A DNA stretch of 64,000 bases from Pirellulaceae bacterium (GCA_026004775.1 BPJU01000002.1:62001-126000), one strand, 5' to 3'; positions 28,170 to 38,516 are shown, counted from the first letter of the stretch. A program made the numbers and translations. Notes: generated from the letters alone by a model not told the origin.

Positions 28170-29120
28170 ATGCCTACGTGTGATTTTCAGCCTGTGGTGT
28201 GGGATCGGATGCTGGAAGACGATCTGCAGCACCTGGTGCGGCTAGCGGTCCGCGAGGACCTGGGACGCCAAATGGACTGGACGACGGTGGCCCTTATACC
28301 GAGCGATCGCCAAGGGGCGGCCTGCCTGGTAGCGCGACAATCCGGTGTGTCGGCCGGATTGCCCGTCGTTCCCGCGGTATTGCGTGAAACGCACGCGGAC
28401 GTTGTCTGGCACCCCAGGATCGAAGACGGCCAGCCCTTTTCGGCCGGTACGGTGTTGGGAGAGCTGGCCGGTTCGGTCAGAGACCTATTGACGCTCGAGC
28501 GTACGATCCTGAATTTCTTGAGCCGATTGTGTGGGATAGCGACATTGACCCGGCGCTATGTCGACGCGGTCAGCGGCACCGGGGTACGCATCTACGATAC
28601 GCGCAAGACCACGCCCGGGTGGCGGCGGCTGGAAAAGTATGCGGTCCTCTGTGGAGGTGGCCACAATCATCGGTGCGGTCTTTTTGACGCCTTTCTGGTG
28701 AAAGACAACCATTTGGCATTTACCGGATCGAGGAACGATCCGGCTTCAGCTCTTCGCGCGTTACGCGATTTCGTCCACCAGACAAAACTCCATTATCCAC
28801 AACTGGAACACTTGCCCGTCGAGGTGGAAGTAGATTCGTTGGCCCAACTGGAAAATGTTCTGGCTGAAAAGCCGACCCTGGTGCTGTTGGACAATTTTAC
28901 CATCGAGGACTTGAAACGAGCTGTGGCGATGCGAGACCGGATCGCTGCGGAAACGCTTCTGGAAGCTTCTGGTGGCATCCGTCTGGAAAACGTGCGGCAG
29001 GTAGCCGACACCGGTGTGGACCGCATTAGTATCGGAGCGCTGACGCATCAAGCGGTGGCCGTAGACTTGGCCCTGGATTGGATGGAGCGAGCCAACCAGG
29101 CCCCAACGATGCGGCCGTGA
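28170..29120 (+). CDS. nadC: Nicotinate-nucleotide pyrophosphorylase (carboxylating)
   Basis: NadC converts quinolinate and PRPP to nicotinate mononucleotide in NAD synthesis. The start at 28170 (GGAG upstream) begins just before LVRLAVREDLGRQMDWTTVAL, the usual N-terminus. Catalytic-site motifs are intact: ERTILNFLSRLCGIATLT, DTRKTTPGWRRLEKYAV, GGGHNHRCGLFDAFLVKDNH, VEVDSLAQ and SGGIRLENV. Length (316) is slightly above typical. It is monocistronic here. Confidence 0.95.
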   Translation: MPTCDFQPVVWDRMLEDDLQHLVRLAVREDLGRQMDWTTVALIPSDRQGAACLVARQSGVSAGLPVVPAVLRETHADVVWHPRIEDGQPFSAGTVLGELAGSVRDLLTLERTILNFLSRLCGIATLTRRYVDAVSGTGVRIYDTRKTTPGWRRLEKYAVLCGGGHNHRCGLFDAFLVKDNHLAFTGSRNDPASALRALRDFVHQTKLHYPQLEHLPVEVEVDSLAQLENVLAEKPTLVLLDNFTIEDLKRAVAMRDRIAAETLLEASGGIRLENVRQVADTGVDRISIGALTHQAVAVDLALDWMERANQAPTMRP

Positions 29121-29154
29121 CCACGGGCTGCTCCAGTAGATGGCGAGCGCCACT

Positions 29155-29199
29155 TGAAAAAAGAAAGCCGAGGTCGTCGCCAGGCGACGTCCTCGGCTT
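29155..29199 (-). terminator. Rho-independent terminator of small lipoprotein gene
   Basis: The hairpin arms AAGCCGAGG (29165-29173) and CCTCGGCTT (29191-29199), extended by CGTCGC/GCGACG, form a strong stem. On the minus strand it is followed by a T-rich run (complement of GAAAAAAGA), so it terminates the lipoprotein gene at 29242-29415. On the plus strand the T tract is weak, but the stem could also protect the 3' end of nadC mRNA. Confidence 0.75.
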
Positions 29200-29241
29200 A
29201 ACTCTTCCCGGGATTCGAGAAAACTACGTTAAAGGTCTTGC

Positions 29242-29415
29242 CTACTTTCCGGCCTCACCACTGGAGCCACTGGTACCACCGCTCCCACCGCCGGTTGCGC
29301 CGCCCGTCGCCGGAGCGGGTGTCGAGCTCGATCCGGACTTGGTGGTGGAACCTTGCTGGCAGCCGATCATGGCGACGGCCAACAGAACCAAGCACAGCCA
29401 TGCAATACGCTTCAT
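29242..29415 (-). CDS. Small Gly/Ser/Thr-rich lipoprotein
   Basis: The ATG at 29415 follows GGAGAGC and gives a 57-residue protein: a lipoprotein signal (MKRIAWLCLVLLAVAMIGC) and a tail of Gly/Ser/Thr/Ala. No folded domain is evident. It has its own terminator. Such short lipoproteins are common in planctomycetes; function is unknown. Confidence 0.7.
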   Translation of the reverse strand: MKRIAWLCLVLLAVAMIGCQQGSTTKSGSSSTPAPATGGATGGGSGGTSGSSGEAGK

Positions 29416-29635
29416 ACACTGCTCTCCTTCCAAGAGGACAACACCTGCACTGCGGGCAAACCACTTGCCACACAGAATTACAGTCTATTGTGCCAAGTTA
29501 TCTACACCACAATAGTGGTTCGAGAATCACGGGAGCACACGCCTCGCTCGGTGCTTAGGCCATGATCCTCAATTCGATGGGCAGGCAACGATTTATCGAC
29601 CCGCCGTTTACGACGCCAAAACGACAGGAGCGTAG

Positions 29636-30007
29636 TTAGTTCTGCGGCGGTGCATCGCTCTTCGGCTCTTCCTTCGGTTGATCACCGCCCTGATCCGACT
29701 TGGGCTGTTCGCTACCCTGATCGGATTTGGGTTGTTCGGCCTTCGGCTCTTCGGCTTTGGGCGGCTCGGCAGCCGGCGGTTCGCTCTTCGGCTCTTCGGT
29801 CTTGCCCGCTTCGGCGGGAGGTTGTTCCGTGCTGGGCGTATGGTCGGCCGACGGCGGCCCCTCGGGTTTCGGCATTTGGTCCGTGACCGAGTCGGCGCTG
29901 GACGCGGGCGGACTTGACGGCGTGGGCGACTTCTGGCAGCCGAGTACCAAAACGAGCAATCCCACCGAAGCAAACACGGCTGACAGACCTACAATGCGCT
30001 TCACCAT
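29636..30007 (-). CDS. Pro/Lys/Glu repeat lipoprotein
   Basis: Start at 30007, with AGGAGA upstream. A lipoprotein signal with lipobox VLGC is followed by about 95 residues of low-complexity Pro/Lys/Glu/Asp with imperfect repeats such as EEPKSEPP, EEPKAEQP and EQPKSDQG. It probably forms an extended spacer at the cell envelope. Repeat slippage may vary its length between strains. Confidence 0.7.
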   Translation of the reverse strand: MVKRIVGLSAVFASVGLLVLVLGCQKSPTPSSPPASSADSVTDQMPKPEGPPSADHTPSTEQPPAEAGKTEEPKSEPPAAEPPKAEEPKAEQPKSDQGSEQPKSDQGGDQPKEEPKSDAPPQN

Positions 30008-30359
30008 GGTCAGTTCTCCTATACGGGAGGGTCGAAAAAATACCCGGCCAAACGACACCTCTTGACACGACCGGGCGTAGAGTCACACCGCTCCGGGACG
30101 CCCGATTCGTGAACGAATTCGCGACGTCTCTGCACTATAGACCCGCGAGCCGGGCGACTTTATTCCCGAATTTCCAAAAACGAGCTTTTCGGCACTCGGC
30201 GTTGCGCTGGCGGTTAGAGAATACCGGGCTTTATGCCGAAGTGGAGGGGCTCGTCGAACGTCCGCGGCGTCGCATGGCTCGTATAGTTGGGACTTTTCGG
30301 GAATAATACGAAGAGGCTTGGGGGTCAAATCTGTACTGAGTCATAAGGAAGGGAACGCG
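30008..30359. other. Divergent intergenic region, lipoprotein / ECF sigma factor
   Basis: This holds the divergent promoters of the lipoprotein and the ECF sigma gene. I could not select a convincing promoter pair. No repeat or RNA gene was seen. Confidence 0.4.
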
Positions 30360-30923
30360 ATGGCGGATCCGGTAGGCGGCGACGGTTCTGAGCTGTCGCA
30401 GGCGAAATGGAGTCGGATCGAGCGTTTGGTTGCCGAACACCACGCCGACGTGTATGGCTATTTGTTTCGCCTGAGCGGTTCGGCAGCCGACGCCGAAGAC
30501 CTGGCGCAGCAGACCTTCCTGGCCGCTTTTGAAAACATCGGGCAGTTGCGCGAGCCGGACAAGGAGCGAGCCTGGTTGTTGAGCATCGCGCGCAGCCGGT
30601 TCCTCAAATGGGTGCGCAAGCGGGCACCGCGTGTTGCCACCGATGTTGAGTTGGACGTTGAGCTGTTGGACGACGGGGTAACCGACGATGCGGGAATCGA
30701 TGGTGAACGGCTCCAACAGGCTCTGAACCGGTTGCCTCCCGATTGGCGGTTGGTGCTCACGATGTACTACTACGAACAAGCCACCTATCGGGAAATTGCT
30801 GAACAACTGGGTATTCCCTTAGGGACGGTGATGAGTCGTTTGGCGCGGGCAAAACGGCGGTTGCGGGAACTGCTGTTGCGGCAGCCGGTGAGACCTGCCC
30901 AGTCGTCGCACGGCCAGCCGTAG
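30360..30923 (+). CDS. ECF RNA polymerase sigma factor
   Basis: The start at 30360 follows AAGGAAGGGA. Region 2 (HHADVYGYLFRLSGSAADAE and DLAQQTFLAAFENIGQL) binds core polymerase and the -10 element. Region 4 (LNRLPPDWRLVLTMYYYEQA and IAEQLGIPLGTVMSRLARAK) is the -35-binding helix-turn-helix. It has 187 residues and no extra domain. The next gene (anti-sigma-like) begins 90-144 bp downstream on the same strand, as is typical for an ECF and its regulator. Confidence 0.93.
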   Translation: MADPVGGDGSELSQAKWSRIERLVAEHHADVYGYLFRLSGSAADAEDLAQQTFLAAFENIGQLREPDKERAWLLSIARSRFLKWVRKRAPRVATDVELDVELLDDGVTDDAGIDGERLQQALNRLPPDWRLVLTMYYYEQATYREIAEQLGIPLGTVMSRLARAKRRLRELLLRQPVRPAQSSHGQP

Positions 30924-31013
30924 CCGGTTTCGGGTTGGACGGGAATTGGTGTTGGTAAAAAAAGTGGGTGGGTACGATCGGATTTGTGGTGAGGAGTTGT
31001 TGAGGATAGCCAA

Positions 31014-31997
31014 GTGGGACAGACGGACGGCCAGCGATCGGGGGCGGTTGATCCAAGGGTCGGCGGCATGAATGAAGAGCAACCCTTTTCGCACGAAAAA
31101 GAGCAACTCCGGCGGATGTTGGAACTCTTCCAGCCGGCCGTGGACCGCCCAGATAGTGAGCCGTGGTTGGCGTTGCATCAGCAACTGGAAGGCGACCCGA
31201 AGCTGCGGCAATGGTGGCACCAGATGCAGCGGATGGATGAGAAGATCCGTGACGCGTTTCGCGAGGTGGCGATTCCCGAGGCGTTGGCCGAGCGGATCGT
31301 CGACCGGCTCCGCTCGAGCCACTCGCCTCAAGTTCCGGCTGTCGCCGGCGTCCAACCTCCGAATGCAATTCGCGACGTGGCCGACTGTGAGAGCCAGGAA
31401 GGGGCTGTGTGCGAACAAGCTGCGGCGGAGCCACTGCCGCAGCCGGTTTCGCCACCAGGGCCTGACGGCGTGATAATGACCGAGGCTGGAGCCGCTCGAG
31501 CCATGCGCGGTGGCTGGCGCCGGCGCGCTTTACTGGCAGTCGGCGGCTTGGCCGTAGCTGCCGGTGTGGCTGCATTGGCGCTATGGCTGTTGCCCCCCGC
31601 AGTTCCTTTGACCGAACAGCAATTGGCCTACTCGGTTCGCTCGATGGTCGATTCCTGGGTCGAACATGGCCAGCAGCCCTCCGGCGGGTGGCGTCCGTAT
31701 GAGGCGGCCGAGCCGGTGGCGCTATTGCGATGGCGTCCCCAGTACTGGGCACAGGTTTCTGTGCCCTGGGATCACCAGGCGCGCGTCTATACGGTGCGGT
31801 CCGGTCAGACGCACTTCTATTTGTTTCAAATCCGCCACAGCAACCAACTGGGATTGCCGCCGGTGCCGTCCCAGCCGCTTCCCAGCAGTGGAGCCTGGAA
31901 GATGGGGGCCTGGTACGCGTCCGGATGCATCTACGTGGCGGTGACCAACGACCCGCGCTGGCTGGATGGCCTGTCGGGCATGTACCGGCCCGCCTGA
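31014..31997 (+). CDS. Probable membrane anti-sigma factor
   Basis: A cytoplasmic N-terminus of about 165 residues is followed by one membrane helix (about 166-190, ALLAVGGLAVAAGVAALALW) and a periplasmic domain of about 130 residues with many Trp (RWRPQYWAQVSVPWD). No zinc HxxxCxxC anti-sigma motif is present, so the call rests on its position after an ECF sigma gene and on topology. The start could be GTG 31014 (GAGG nearby) or ATG 31068. Confidence 0.6.
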   Translation: MGQTDGQRSGAVDPRVGGMNEEQPFSHEKEQLRRMLELFQPAVDRPDSEPWLALHQQLEGDPKLRQWWHQMQRMDEKIRDAFREVAIPEALAERIVDRLRSSHSPQVPAVAGVQPPNAIRDVADCESQEGAVCEQAAAEPLPQPVSPPGPDGVIMTEAGAARAMRGGWRRRALLAVGGLAVAAGVAALALWLLPPAVPLTEQQLAYSVRSMVDSWVEHGQQPSGGWRPYEAAEPVALLRWRPQYWAQVSVPWDHQARVYTVRSGQTHFYLFQIRHSNQLGLPPVPSQPLPSSGAWKMGAWYASGCIYVAVTNDPRWLDGLSGMYRPA

Positions 31998-32103
31998 GAG
32001 TGCGGCGGGATCGGTGAAGTAGAGACGTTTTGCTCGTGCGGCCGCGGCTTCTGCTGGTCGATTGCGCAACCAGGATACCTGGGGTGGCGCTCGTTGGGCC
32101 TGA

Positions 32104-33921
32104 TCATGCTTGTAACTGGCGCGATTGGCGCCGGCGATCCGATTCTCGCAGCAAGATCTTTCTCAGCCGGACCACCCGGGGCGTGACTTCCACCAGTTCG
32201 TCATCCTCGATGTATTCCAATGCTGCCTCGAGAGTGAGAATCCGAGGCGGCTTCAGAATGATGTTTTCGTCGCTGCCTGCTGCACGGATGTTGGTCAGTT
32301 TCTTTTCCTTGGTGGGATTGACCGGCAAGTCGTTTTCGCGGCAGTGTTCGCCGACAATCATTCCTTCATAGACTTCGTCGCCCGGCGCGATGAAAAGGTC
32401 GCCACGCTGCTGCAAGTTGTCCAGACTGTACGCCACAGCTCGGCCCGTTACATTCGATACCATCACGCCGTTGGTCCGCCGCGGCAGTTCACCCTCCCAC
32501 GGTCCGTAGCCGGCGAAGCGATGATGCATGACGGCTGTGCCTTGGGTGGCGTTGAGCAGTCGGGTGCGCAAACCGATCAGTCCTCGTGCCGGAATTGTAA
32601 AAGTGGCATGCGTGTAGCTGCCGCGCGGCACCAGCTCCTCGAGCCTCCCGCGGCGCTCACCGACCAGCTCCATCACAGGGCCCAGTTTGTCATCGGGGAC
32701 TTCGACCACCAGGGTTTCGAACGGTTCCAGTCGCTGGCCGTCTTGTTCGCGAAGGATCACATGCGGTTTTCCCACCGACAGCTCGTAGCCCTCACGGCGC
32801 ATCTCCTCGATCAGCACCGCCAAGTGCAATACACCTCGACCGGCCACCGCGAACGACTCGCCGCTCTCCAACGGTGTCACCCGCAAAGCCACGTTCTTTT
32901 GCGCTTCGCGCAGCAGCCGCTCCCTCAATTGGCGCGTGGTGACATACTTGCCGTCCCGGCCGGCGAACGGCGAGGAATTGACCGAGAAGATCATCTCCAG
33001 CGTCGGCTCGTCCACATGCAGCCGCGGCAAAGGCGCCGGCCGTTCCGGATCGGCTATCGTGTCGCCGATCTCGACCTGTTCCAGCCCCACCACCGCCACA
33101 ATGTCCCCCGCCTCGGCTCGTTCCACCTGCCGGCGATCCAACTGATCGAACACATACACGCCGGTTACTTTCTGGTCGCCAAGAACCTGGTCCGCCTTCA
33201 CCAGCGAGACGCGCTGGTTCTTCCAGAGACTGCCGGCGTAGATTCGCCCAATAGCGATGCGGCCGACGTAGGAAGACCAGTCGAGATTGGTAACCAACAT
33301 CTGCAGCGGTGCATCCGGTTCCACTTCCGGGCCAGGCACCACTTCCAGCAGCATGTCCAGTAGAGGGCGTACCGAGTCGGTCCGATGAGCCAGGTCGGGG
33401 GTCGCATAGCCTTCCTTGGCGGTGGCGAAGATGTAATGGAAGTCCGAACCCGTCACTTCTCCGCCTAAATCCCAAATCAGTTCCAGCGTCTCATCCAGCA
33501 CTTCCAGAGGACGGGCGTCGGGCCGATCGATCTTGTTGATGACGACGATCGGTTTGACGTGCGCTTCGAGCGCCTTACGCAGCACATAGCGGGTTTGCGG
33601 CATGGGGCCTTCCGCGGCGTCCACCAGCAACAAGGCCCCGTCGGCCATCCGCACCACGCGTTCCACCTCGCCCCCAAAATCGGCATGGCCCGGCGTGTCG
33701 ATCAAGTTGATGCGAACGCCGCGATAACTGAAGGCACAGTTCTTGGCCAGGATCGTAATGCCCCGTTCGCGTTCCAACTCGTGGCGGTCCAACACCCGCT
33801 CGCCTTCGGTTACTCCCTGCCGAATACCGCCGCATTCCCGCAAGAAACAATCCACCAGTGTCGTCTTGCCATGGTCCACATGGGCAATGATGACGATGTT
33901 GCGTATGTCCGTCCTTCGCAT
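32104..33921 (-). CDS. typA: Translational GTPase TypA/BipA
   Basis: This ribosome-binding GTPase acts in 50S assembly and stress adaptation. The ATG at 33921 begins [20 protein letters not shown] (G1 at about residue 13). G2/G3 follow with ERERGITI and [12 protein letters not shown], and G4 [10 protein letters not shown]. The BipA C-terminus is intact ([20 protein letters not shown] and [20 protein letters not shown]). The 605-residue length is right for TypA. The upstream in-frame extension to 34089 overlaps the Pho-like region and is not conserved, so it is left out. Confidence 0.96.
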   Translation of the reverse strand: MRRTDIRNIVIIAHVDHGKTTLVDCFLRECGGIRQGVTEGERVLDRHELERERGITILAKNCAFSYRGVRINLIDTPGHADFGGEVERVVRMADGALLLVDAAEGPMPQTRYVLRKALEAHVKPIVVINKIDRPDARPLEVLDETLELIWDLGGEVTGSDFHYIFATAKEGYATPDLAHRTDSVRPLLDMLLEVVPGPEVEPDAPLQMLVTNLDWSSYVGRIAIGRIYAGSLWKNQRVSLVKADQVLGDQKVTGVYVFDQLDRRQVERAEAGDIVAVVGLEQVEIGDTIADPERPAPLPRLHVDEPTLEMIFSVNSSPFAGRDGKYVTTRQLRERLLREAQKNVALRVTPLESGESFAVAGRGVLHLAVLIEEMRREGYELSVGKPHVILREQDGQRLEPFETLVVEVPDDKLGPVMELVGERRGRLEELVPRGSYTHATFTIPARGLIGLRTRLLNATQGTAVMHHRFAGYGPWEGELPRRTNGVMVSNVTGRAVAYSLDNLQQRGDLFIAPGDEVYEGMIVGEHCRENDLPVNPTKEKKLTNIRAAGSDENIILKPPRILTLEAALEYIEDDELVEVTPRVVRLRKILLRESDRRRQSRQLQA

Positions 33922-34100
33922 AACCTCGCGCGTGCCTGCCAAAACCGACTCAAGCGCCTCACCTCCGCTACCGGCATTGACGCCAAAACATTTGATCGTA
34001 TCGCCCAAGCGAGGTTTCGGGTAGCCCCGACGAGGTACTGCGAGTGAGCACGCTTGAGGATTACCAGCCGCCGAACCGGTTGGGCCCATCCAAGGGGCTC

Positions 34101-34139
34101 TTCACGAAATCTTAACAGAAACTTAACATCGGCTGGTCA
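34101..34139 (+). promoter_or_regulatory. Pho-box-like direct repeats upstream of pstS
   Basis: TTCACG (34101-34106), TTAACA (34112-34117), TTAACA (34123-34128) and a weak TGGTCA (34134-34139) recur with an exact 11-bp period. Period-11 hexamers or heptamers are the known binding pattern of PhoB/PhoP-type regulators. The site is about 100 bp upstream of pstS, so phosphate-starvation control is a good inference. No phoB/phoR gene is adjacent. Confidence 0.65.
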
Positions 34140-34239
34140 TCATTGCGTCGCGGCGGGACATCAAGAAAAAATAGCGGCACAAAGGATACTAAGGAGCTGG
34201 CAGGTGGTAGCGTGTGGCATAGACCGTAGGGTGAGTCGG

Positions 34240-35319
34240 ATGTTGGGTAAGCTTCGAGCGTGGCGGGCCGGTCCAGTCGGGTGCGGGGCGCTCTTTATTG
34301 TCGTATCGCTCGTACTATTCGGGTGCCGATCGGAGCCTTCCGGTTCCAGCGACGGCTCGCCGGGGCCCGCTCCGGAATTGGCGGCCCTCACCGGATCGAT
34401 TTCGGTGGACGGCTCTAGTACCGTCTTCCCGCTGATGGAAGCGGTGGCGAGTCGGTTTGAGCAACAATTCCCGCAGGTGCGTGTGAGCATTGCGGTGTCG
34501 GGTACCGGGGGCGGCTTCAAGCGATTTGTGACGGGCGAGACCGACTTTTCCAACGCCTCGCGCCCCATCAAGTGGGAAGAGTTCCAGGAGTGCCGCAAGA
34601 ATGGAGTGGAGTTTCTCGAACTTCCGGTTGCTTATGACGGGTTGACGATCGTTGTGCATCCGTCCAATTCCTGGGTGAAGCAATTGACGGTCGAGCAGTT
34701 GCGGATGATTTATTTGGAGGGGGGAGCGAAGAAGTGGAATGAGATTCAGGCCGACTGGCCCGACCAGCCGCTGAAGATTTTCGCTCCGGGTACCGATTCC
34801 GGAACGTACGACTATTTTAAGGAAGTGGTGGCGGGCAGTATTCCGGGGGCAGCGATTCGGGCGGATTTGTCGGCCAGCGAGGATGACAACGTGCTGGTGA
34901 CGGGAGTGGCGGGCGAGCCGAACGCGATTGGTTTTTTTGGCGCCGCCTATTATTTCGAGAACCAGCAGCGGTTGCGTGCCGTTCCGATTGTCAACCCCGC
35001 TACAGGACAACCCGTCGTGCCGACTGCCGAGTCGATACGTTCCGGCGAATACGCTCCGTTTTCTCGGCCGTTGTTGGTCTACGTCAATGCCACGGCACTG
35101 CGGCGCCCGGAGGTGCGGAAGTTTGCCGAATTCCTGCTGGATCAGGCGCCCACGGCTGCCACCCACGTTGGATATGTTCCGCTGCCGGACGAGCTTTACC
35201 AGCAAGCGCGTGATATCCTTTCTCAGCGTATTGCCGGAACACGTTTCTGGACCAGCGATGGACAGCCGCACCATGCCGCGCTGGAAGAGCTGTTCAAGTC
35301 GGTCGAGCCGGTTCGATAA
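34240..35319 (+). CDS. pstS: Phosphate ABC transporter substrate-binding protein PstS
   Basis: A lipoprotein-type signal (CGALFIVVSLVLFGC) precedes the mature protein. Phosphate-binding motifs are SISVDGSSTVFPLMEAVA (anion-binding loop) and SGTGGGFKRFVTGETDFSNA, and FAPGTDSGTYDYFKEVV. The 359-residue length is usual. GTG at 34231 is an alternative start. The 11-bp Pho-box-like array lies upstream and pstC follows 78 bp downstream. Confidence 0.95.
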   Translation: MLGKLRAWRAGPVGCGALFIVVSLVLFGCRSEPSGSSDGSPGPAPELAALTGSISVDGSSTVFPLMEAVASRFEQQFPQVRVSIAVSGTGGGFKRFVTGETDFSNASRPIKWEEFQECRKNGVEFLELPVAYDGLTIVVHPSNSWVKQLTVEQLRMIYLEGGAKKWNEIQADWPDQPLKIFAPGTDSGTYDYFKEVVAGSIPGAAIRADLSASEDDNVLVTGVAGEPNAIGFFGAAYYFENQQRLRAVPIVNPATGQPVVPTAESIRSGEYAPFSRPLLVYVNATALRRPEVRKFAEFLLDQAPTAATHVGYVPLPDELYQQARDILSQRIAGTRFWTSDGQPHHAALEELFKSVEPVR

Positions 35320-35397
35320 AGCGGCTTCTTTGCGGGGAATGCAGTGGGTGTCGGCTCAAGTGGCGGCGGCAGCATCAGGCGATCGAGTCAATAGGCG

Positions 35398-36354
35398 ATG
35401 CGTGAAAAGGTGAATCGGTCGGGAACCCGCGACGAACGGTCGGTTGCGCCGTTGTCGAGGTTCTCCGTGCGGTACTGGAGCGAACGGCTGATCGAAGGGG
35501 GGATGGCCACGTCGGCACTGCTGACGGTGATCGTGACGCTGCTGATCGTGCTGGTGCTGGGCCGCGAAACGTGGCGCTTCTTCCGCGACGAAGAGGTCAC
35601 CATCTGGCAATTCCTCACAGGGACCCGCTGGGCACCGCTGGCCGGGGGAACGCGGTACTTCGGTATCTGGCCCCTGGTATGCGGCACTTTCGTGGTGACC
35701 GTGGTGGCGATGGCGATCGCTTTGCCCTTGGGGATGGTGACCGCGATATACCTGAGCGAATATGCCCCGCAGAAACTGCGCGCCCTTTTGAAGCCAACCC
35801 TGGAACTGCTGGCAGGTATCCCGACCGTGGTTTACGGCTTTTTCGCTCTGACGGCGATCACTCCCTTTCTAAAATTATTCGTGCCGGGGCTGGGGGTTTA
35901 TAATGCCTTGAGCGCAGGTATAGCCGTTGGGATTCTCTGCCTTCCTACAGTCACTTCCCTGTCTGAGGACGCCTTGCGCGCCGTTCCGAACAGTCTCCGG
36001 GAGGCTGCGTATGGATTGGGGGGCACGCGGTTTGATGTGTCCGTGAAGGTGGTGGTGCCGGCGGCGGTGTCGGGTATCGTTTCGGCCTTCTTGTTGGCGA
36101 TGGCACGGGCCGTGGGCGAGACCATGATCGTTGCCTTGGCAGCGGGCAGCATGCCGCAACTGTCGCTCGACCCGCGTCAAGAAATGCAGACCATGACCGG
36201 TTTCATGGTGCAGATGGCCCTGGGTGACGTGAATAACTTCGGTGTCGAATATCTGTCGATGTATGCAGTGGCGGCGGCACTGTTCTTGCTTACTCTGTCC
36301 TTGACCCTCTGCGGCGGATGGGTGCGCAGGCGGTATCGGGAGGAGTACCAATGA
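35398..36354 (+). CDS. pstC: Phosphate ABC transporter permease PstC
   Basis: This six-helix inner-membrane permease carries the ABC-permease EAA loop near TLELLAGIPTVVYGF and a conserved LREAAYGLGGTRFDVSVKVV coupling segment. Late motifs ARAVGETMIVALAAG and PQLSLDPRQEMQTMTGFM match PstC. Its stop overlaps the pstA start (ATGA), giving tight coupling. It pairs with PstA to form the channel. Confidence 0.95.
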   Translation: MREKVNRSGTRDERSVAPLSRFSVRYWSERLIEGGMATSALLTVIVTLLIVLVLGRETWRFFRDEEVTIWQFLTGTRWAPLAGGTRYFGIWPLVCGTFVVTVVAMAIALPLGMVTAIYLSEYAPQKLRALLKPTLELLAGIPTVVYGFFALTAITPFLKLFVPGLGVYNALSAGIAVGILCLPTVTSLSEDALRAVPNSLREAAYGLGGTRFDVSVKVVVPAAVSGIVSAFLLAMARAVGETMIVALAAGSMPQLSLDPRQEMQTMTGFMVQMALGDVNNFGVEYLSMYAVAAALFLLTLSLTLCGGWVRRRYREEYQ

Positions 36355-37547
36355 GTGGCGAAAGGATGCGTCTGTCGGCGCGGCGAGAAAAACCGCTTGC
36401 CACCCGGCGGCGCCTGGACCGCACCTTTGAATGGTTCTGCGCGTCGGTGTCGCTGGTGGCATTGGCCCTGCTGGCGGTGTTGCTGGCGGCCATCACCTGG
36501 CAGGGCGCCGGAATGCTTAGCCTCCAGTTCCTCCGCTCCTCGCCCACGGCGGATGTCGAGCGGGCGGGAATCTTTCCCGCCTTGGTCGGCACGGTGTGGG
36601 TCTGTTTCCTGGCGGCCTGCGTCGGCTTGCCCCTGGGAATCGCCTCGGCGGTGTTCCTCGAAGAATATCGACCACGGGGCCGCATGGCCCGTTTCTTGTG
36701 GTCAATCATCCAAACCAATGTGCACAACCTGGCCGGTGTGCCGTCGGTGGTCTATGGCATCCTGGGGCTGACACTTTTTGTGCAGATGTTCCAAATAGCC
36801 GGACGGGGAACGTCCCCGGCTTGGGAAATCGGGGTGCAGTACTACGATCAGTTTGTGACGGAGGGTGATCGAGTCGTGTGGGTGGCCGTCGCCGCTCGTA
36901 ATGCACCCCCAGCCAGGCTGGTCGACGGCATGGCCGCGGTGACTCCCCGAGGCCAGTCGGTGAGGCTGCACGTGGTGGGGCCGAACGACCCGCTGCCGGC
37001 GGATCCGGCTGAGCGGGCTTACACGTTGCGAAGCGACGCCGAAGGCGGACGGATTAGTCGAGAACGGTGGTATTATTTTCGCGTGCCTTTTGGTCGAGGG
37101 GTGTTGTCGGGAGCATTGACGCTGACCCTGGTCATCCTGCCGGTGGTGGTGATCGCCTCGCAGGAGGCACTGCGGGCGGTGCCGCCATCGCTGCGGGAAG
37201 GAGCCTTCGCCTTGGGGGCCACCCGCTGGCAAGTGGTGCGGCAAGTGACGTTGCCGGTGGCCCTTCCCGGGATCCTCACCGGGGCGATTCTGGCCATGAG
37301 CCGCGCTATTGGGGAAGCCGCACCAATATTGATCATCGCGGGAATCGTCTATATCTCGCAGGCACCCCAACACCTGATGGATGACTTCTCGGTATTGCCC
37401 CTTCAGATCTACAACTGGGCCCAGCGACCGCAGGCCGAGTTCCATCGGTTGGCTGCGGCCGGTATCCTGGTGCTGCTGGCTATCTTGCTGGCGTTCAATG
37501 CCGTCGCCGTCCTGGTACGCCACCGTGCCCAAAGGAGCCTACCGTGA
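36351..37547 (+). CDS. pstA: Phosphate ABC transporter permease PstA with extra loop
   Basis: The start at 36351 overlaps pstC (ATGA). It has the PstA permease motifs [38 protein letters not shown] and [19 protein letters not shown]. At about residues 150-240 there is an insert of roughly 90-100 residues (from [11 protein letters not shown] to [11 protein letters not shown]) absent from standard PstA of about 280-300 residues. It lies in a loop after helix 3 and is rich in Asp/Arg/Pro. The insert may be lineage-specific; function unknown. Confidence 0.92.
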   Translation: MSGERMRLSARREKPLATRRRLDRTFEWFCASVSLVALALLAVLLAAITWQGAGMLSLQFLRSSPTADVERAGIFPALVGTVWVCFLAACVGLPLGIASAVFLEEYRPRGRMARFLWSIIQTNVHNLAGVPSVVYGILGLTLFVQMFQIAGRGTSPAWEIGVQYYDQFVTEGDRVVWVAVAARNAPPARLVDGMAAVTPRGQSVRLHVVGPNDPLPADPAERAYTLRSDAEGGRISRERWYYFRVPFGRGVLSGALTLTLVILPVVVIASQEALRAVPPSLREGAFALGATRWQVVRQVTLPVALPGILTGAILAMSRAIGEAAPILIIAGIVYISQAPQHLMDDFSVLPLQIYNWAQRPQAEFHRLAAAGILVLLAILLAFNAVAVLVRHRAQRSLP

Positions 37548-38353
37548 CCGTGCCTGTCTCCAGAACCGAAGCCGATGCGGCTGGCCAACCGCCGGCCGAC
37601 GAGGCCGCTCTGGTGTTCCAGGACTTCAGCGCCTGGTACGGTGACCTGTGCGCCATTCGCAATGTGTCGATGCGGATCGCCGAAAAACAGGTAACCGCCT
37701 TCATCGGACCGAGCGGGTGCGGCAAGAGTACGCTGCTGCGGTGGATCAACCGGATGAATGATCTGGTGCCCCGTGCACGAGCCGAGGGGCAGTTATGGCT
37801 GCACGGCCAGAACGTCCTGGCTCCCGAAGTCGACGCCGTGCAGCTCCGCCGCCGCGTCGGGATGGTCTTCCAAAAGCCCAACCCTTTTCCCAAATCGATC
37901 TACGACAACGTCGCGTTCGGCCCGCGCCTCCACTACCGCATGTCGCGGCGGGAGCTGGACGAGCTGGTCGAATGGGCTCTGCGCAAAGCCGCTCTCTGGG
38001 AAGAAGTTAAGACGCGGTTGCACCACCCGGCTTTGGGCCTCAGCGGCGGCCAACAACAACGGCTGTGCATCGCCCGAGCCATCGCCATCGAACCGGAAAT
38101 CCTGTTGATGGACGAACCCTGTTCGGCATTGGACCCTCGTTCCACCATGGCCATCGAAGACCTGATCGCCGAACTGGCTCGTGACTATACCATCATCATC
38201 GTCACCCATAACATGCAACAGGCGGCCCGGGCTTCGGACTACACGGCATTTCTTTACGACGGCCAGTTGATCGAGTTCGGTCCGACCCGCGATATTTTTA
38301 CCAAACCCCGCAACAAGAAAACCGAAGATTATCTCACCGGTCGCTTCGGTTGA
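37544..38353 (+). CDS. pstB: Phosphate ABC transporter ATPase PstB
   Basis: ABC ATPase with Walker [20 protein letters not shown], the Q-loop [20 protein letters not shown] (the PstB-specific NPFP motif), signature [16 protein letters not shown], Walker [15 protein letters not shown] and H-loop [20 protein letters not shown]. It overlaps pstA by 4 bp and closes the pstSCAB operon; no phoU follows within the gap to the convergent esterase. Confidence 0.97.
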   Translation: MTVPVSRTEADAAGQPPADEAALVFQDFSAWYGDLCAIRNVSMRIAEKQVTAFIGPSGCGKSTLLRWINRMNDLVPRARAEGQLWLHGQNVLAPEVDAVQLRRRVGMVFQKPNPFPKSIYDNVAFGPRLHYRMSRRELDELVEWALRKAALWEEVKTRLHHPALGLSGGQQQRLCIARAIAIEPEILLMDEPCSALDPRSTMAIEDLIAELARDYTIIIVTHNMQQAARASDYTAFLYDGQLIEFGPTRDIFTKPRNKKTEDYLTGRFG

Positions 38354-38516
38354 AAGCCGAATTACCCTGCAAGGTGCCCGCGGTTCCTGTCACCGGGGAC
38401 GCGGTACCCAAGGCGTTTTGTCGCTGTCGGATCGATGCGGGATCGGCAACCCGGTGTTGGTAAGGTGTGCCGGGAATGAGAGCGTGTGCGATTGTCGCAG
38501 CCAAACCGAGCCCTGA

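Noticed and set aside
29165-29199. Terminator for nadC on the plus strand
   Set aside because: The stem is strong but the following plus-strand sequence (AACTCTTCCC) lacks a T-run; it was assigned to the minus-strand lipoprotein gene instead.
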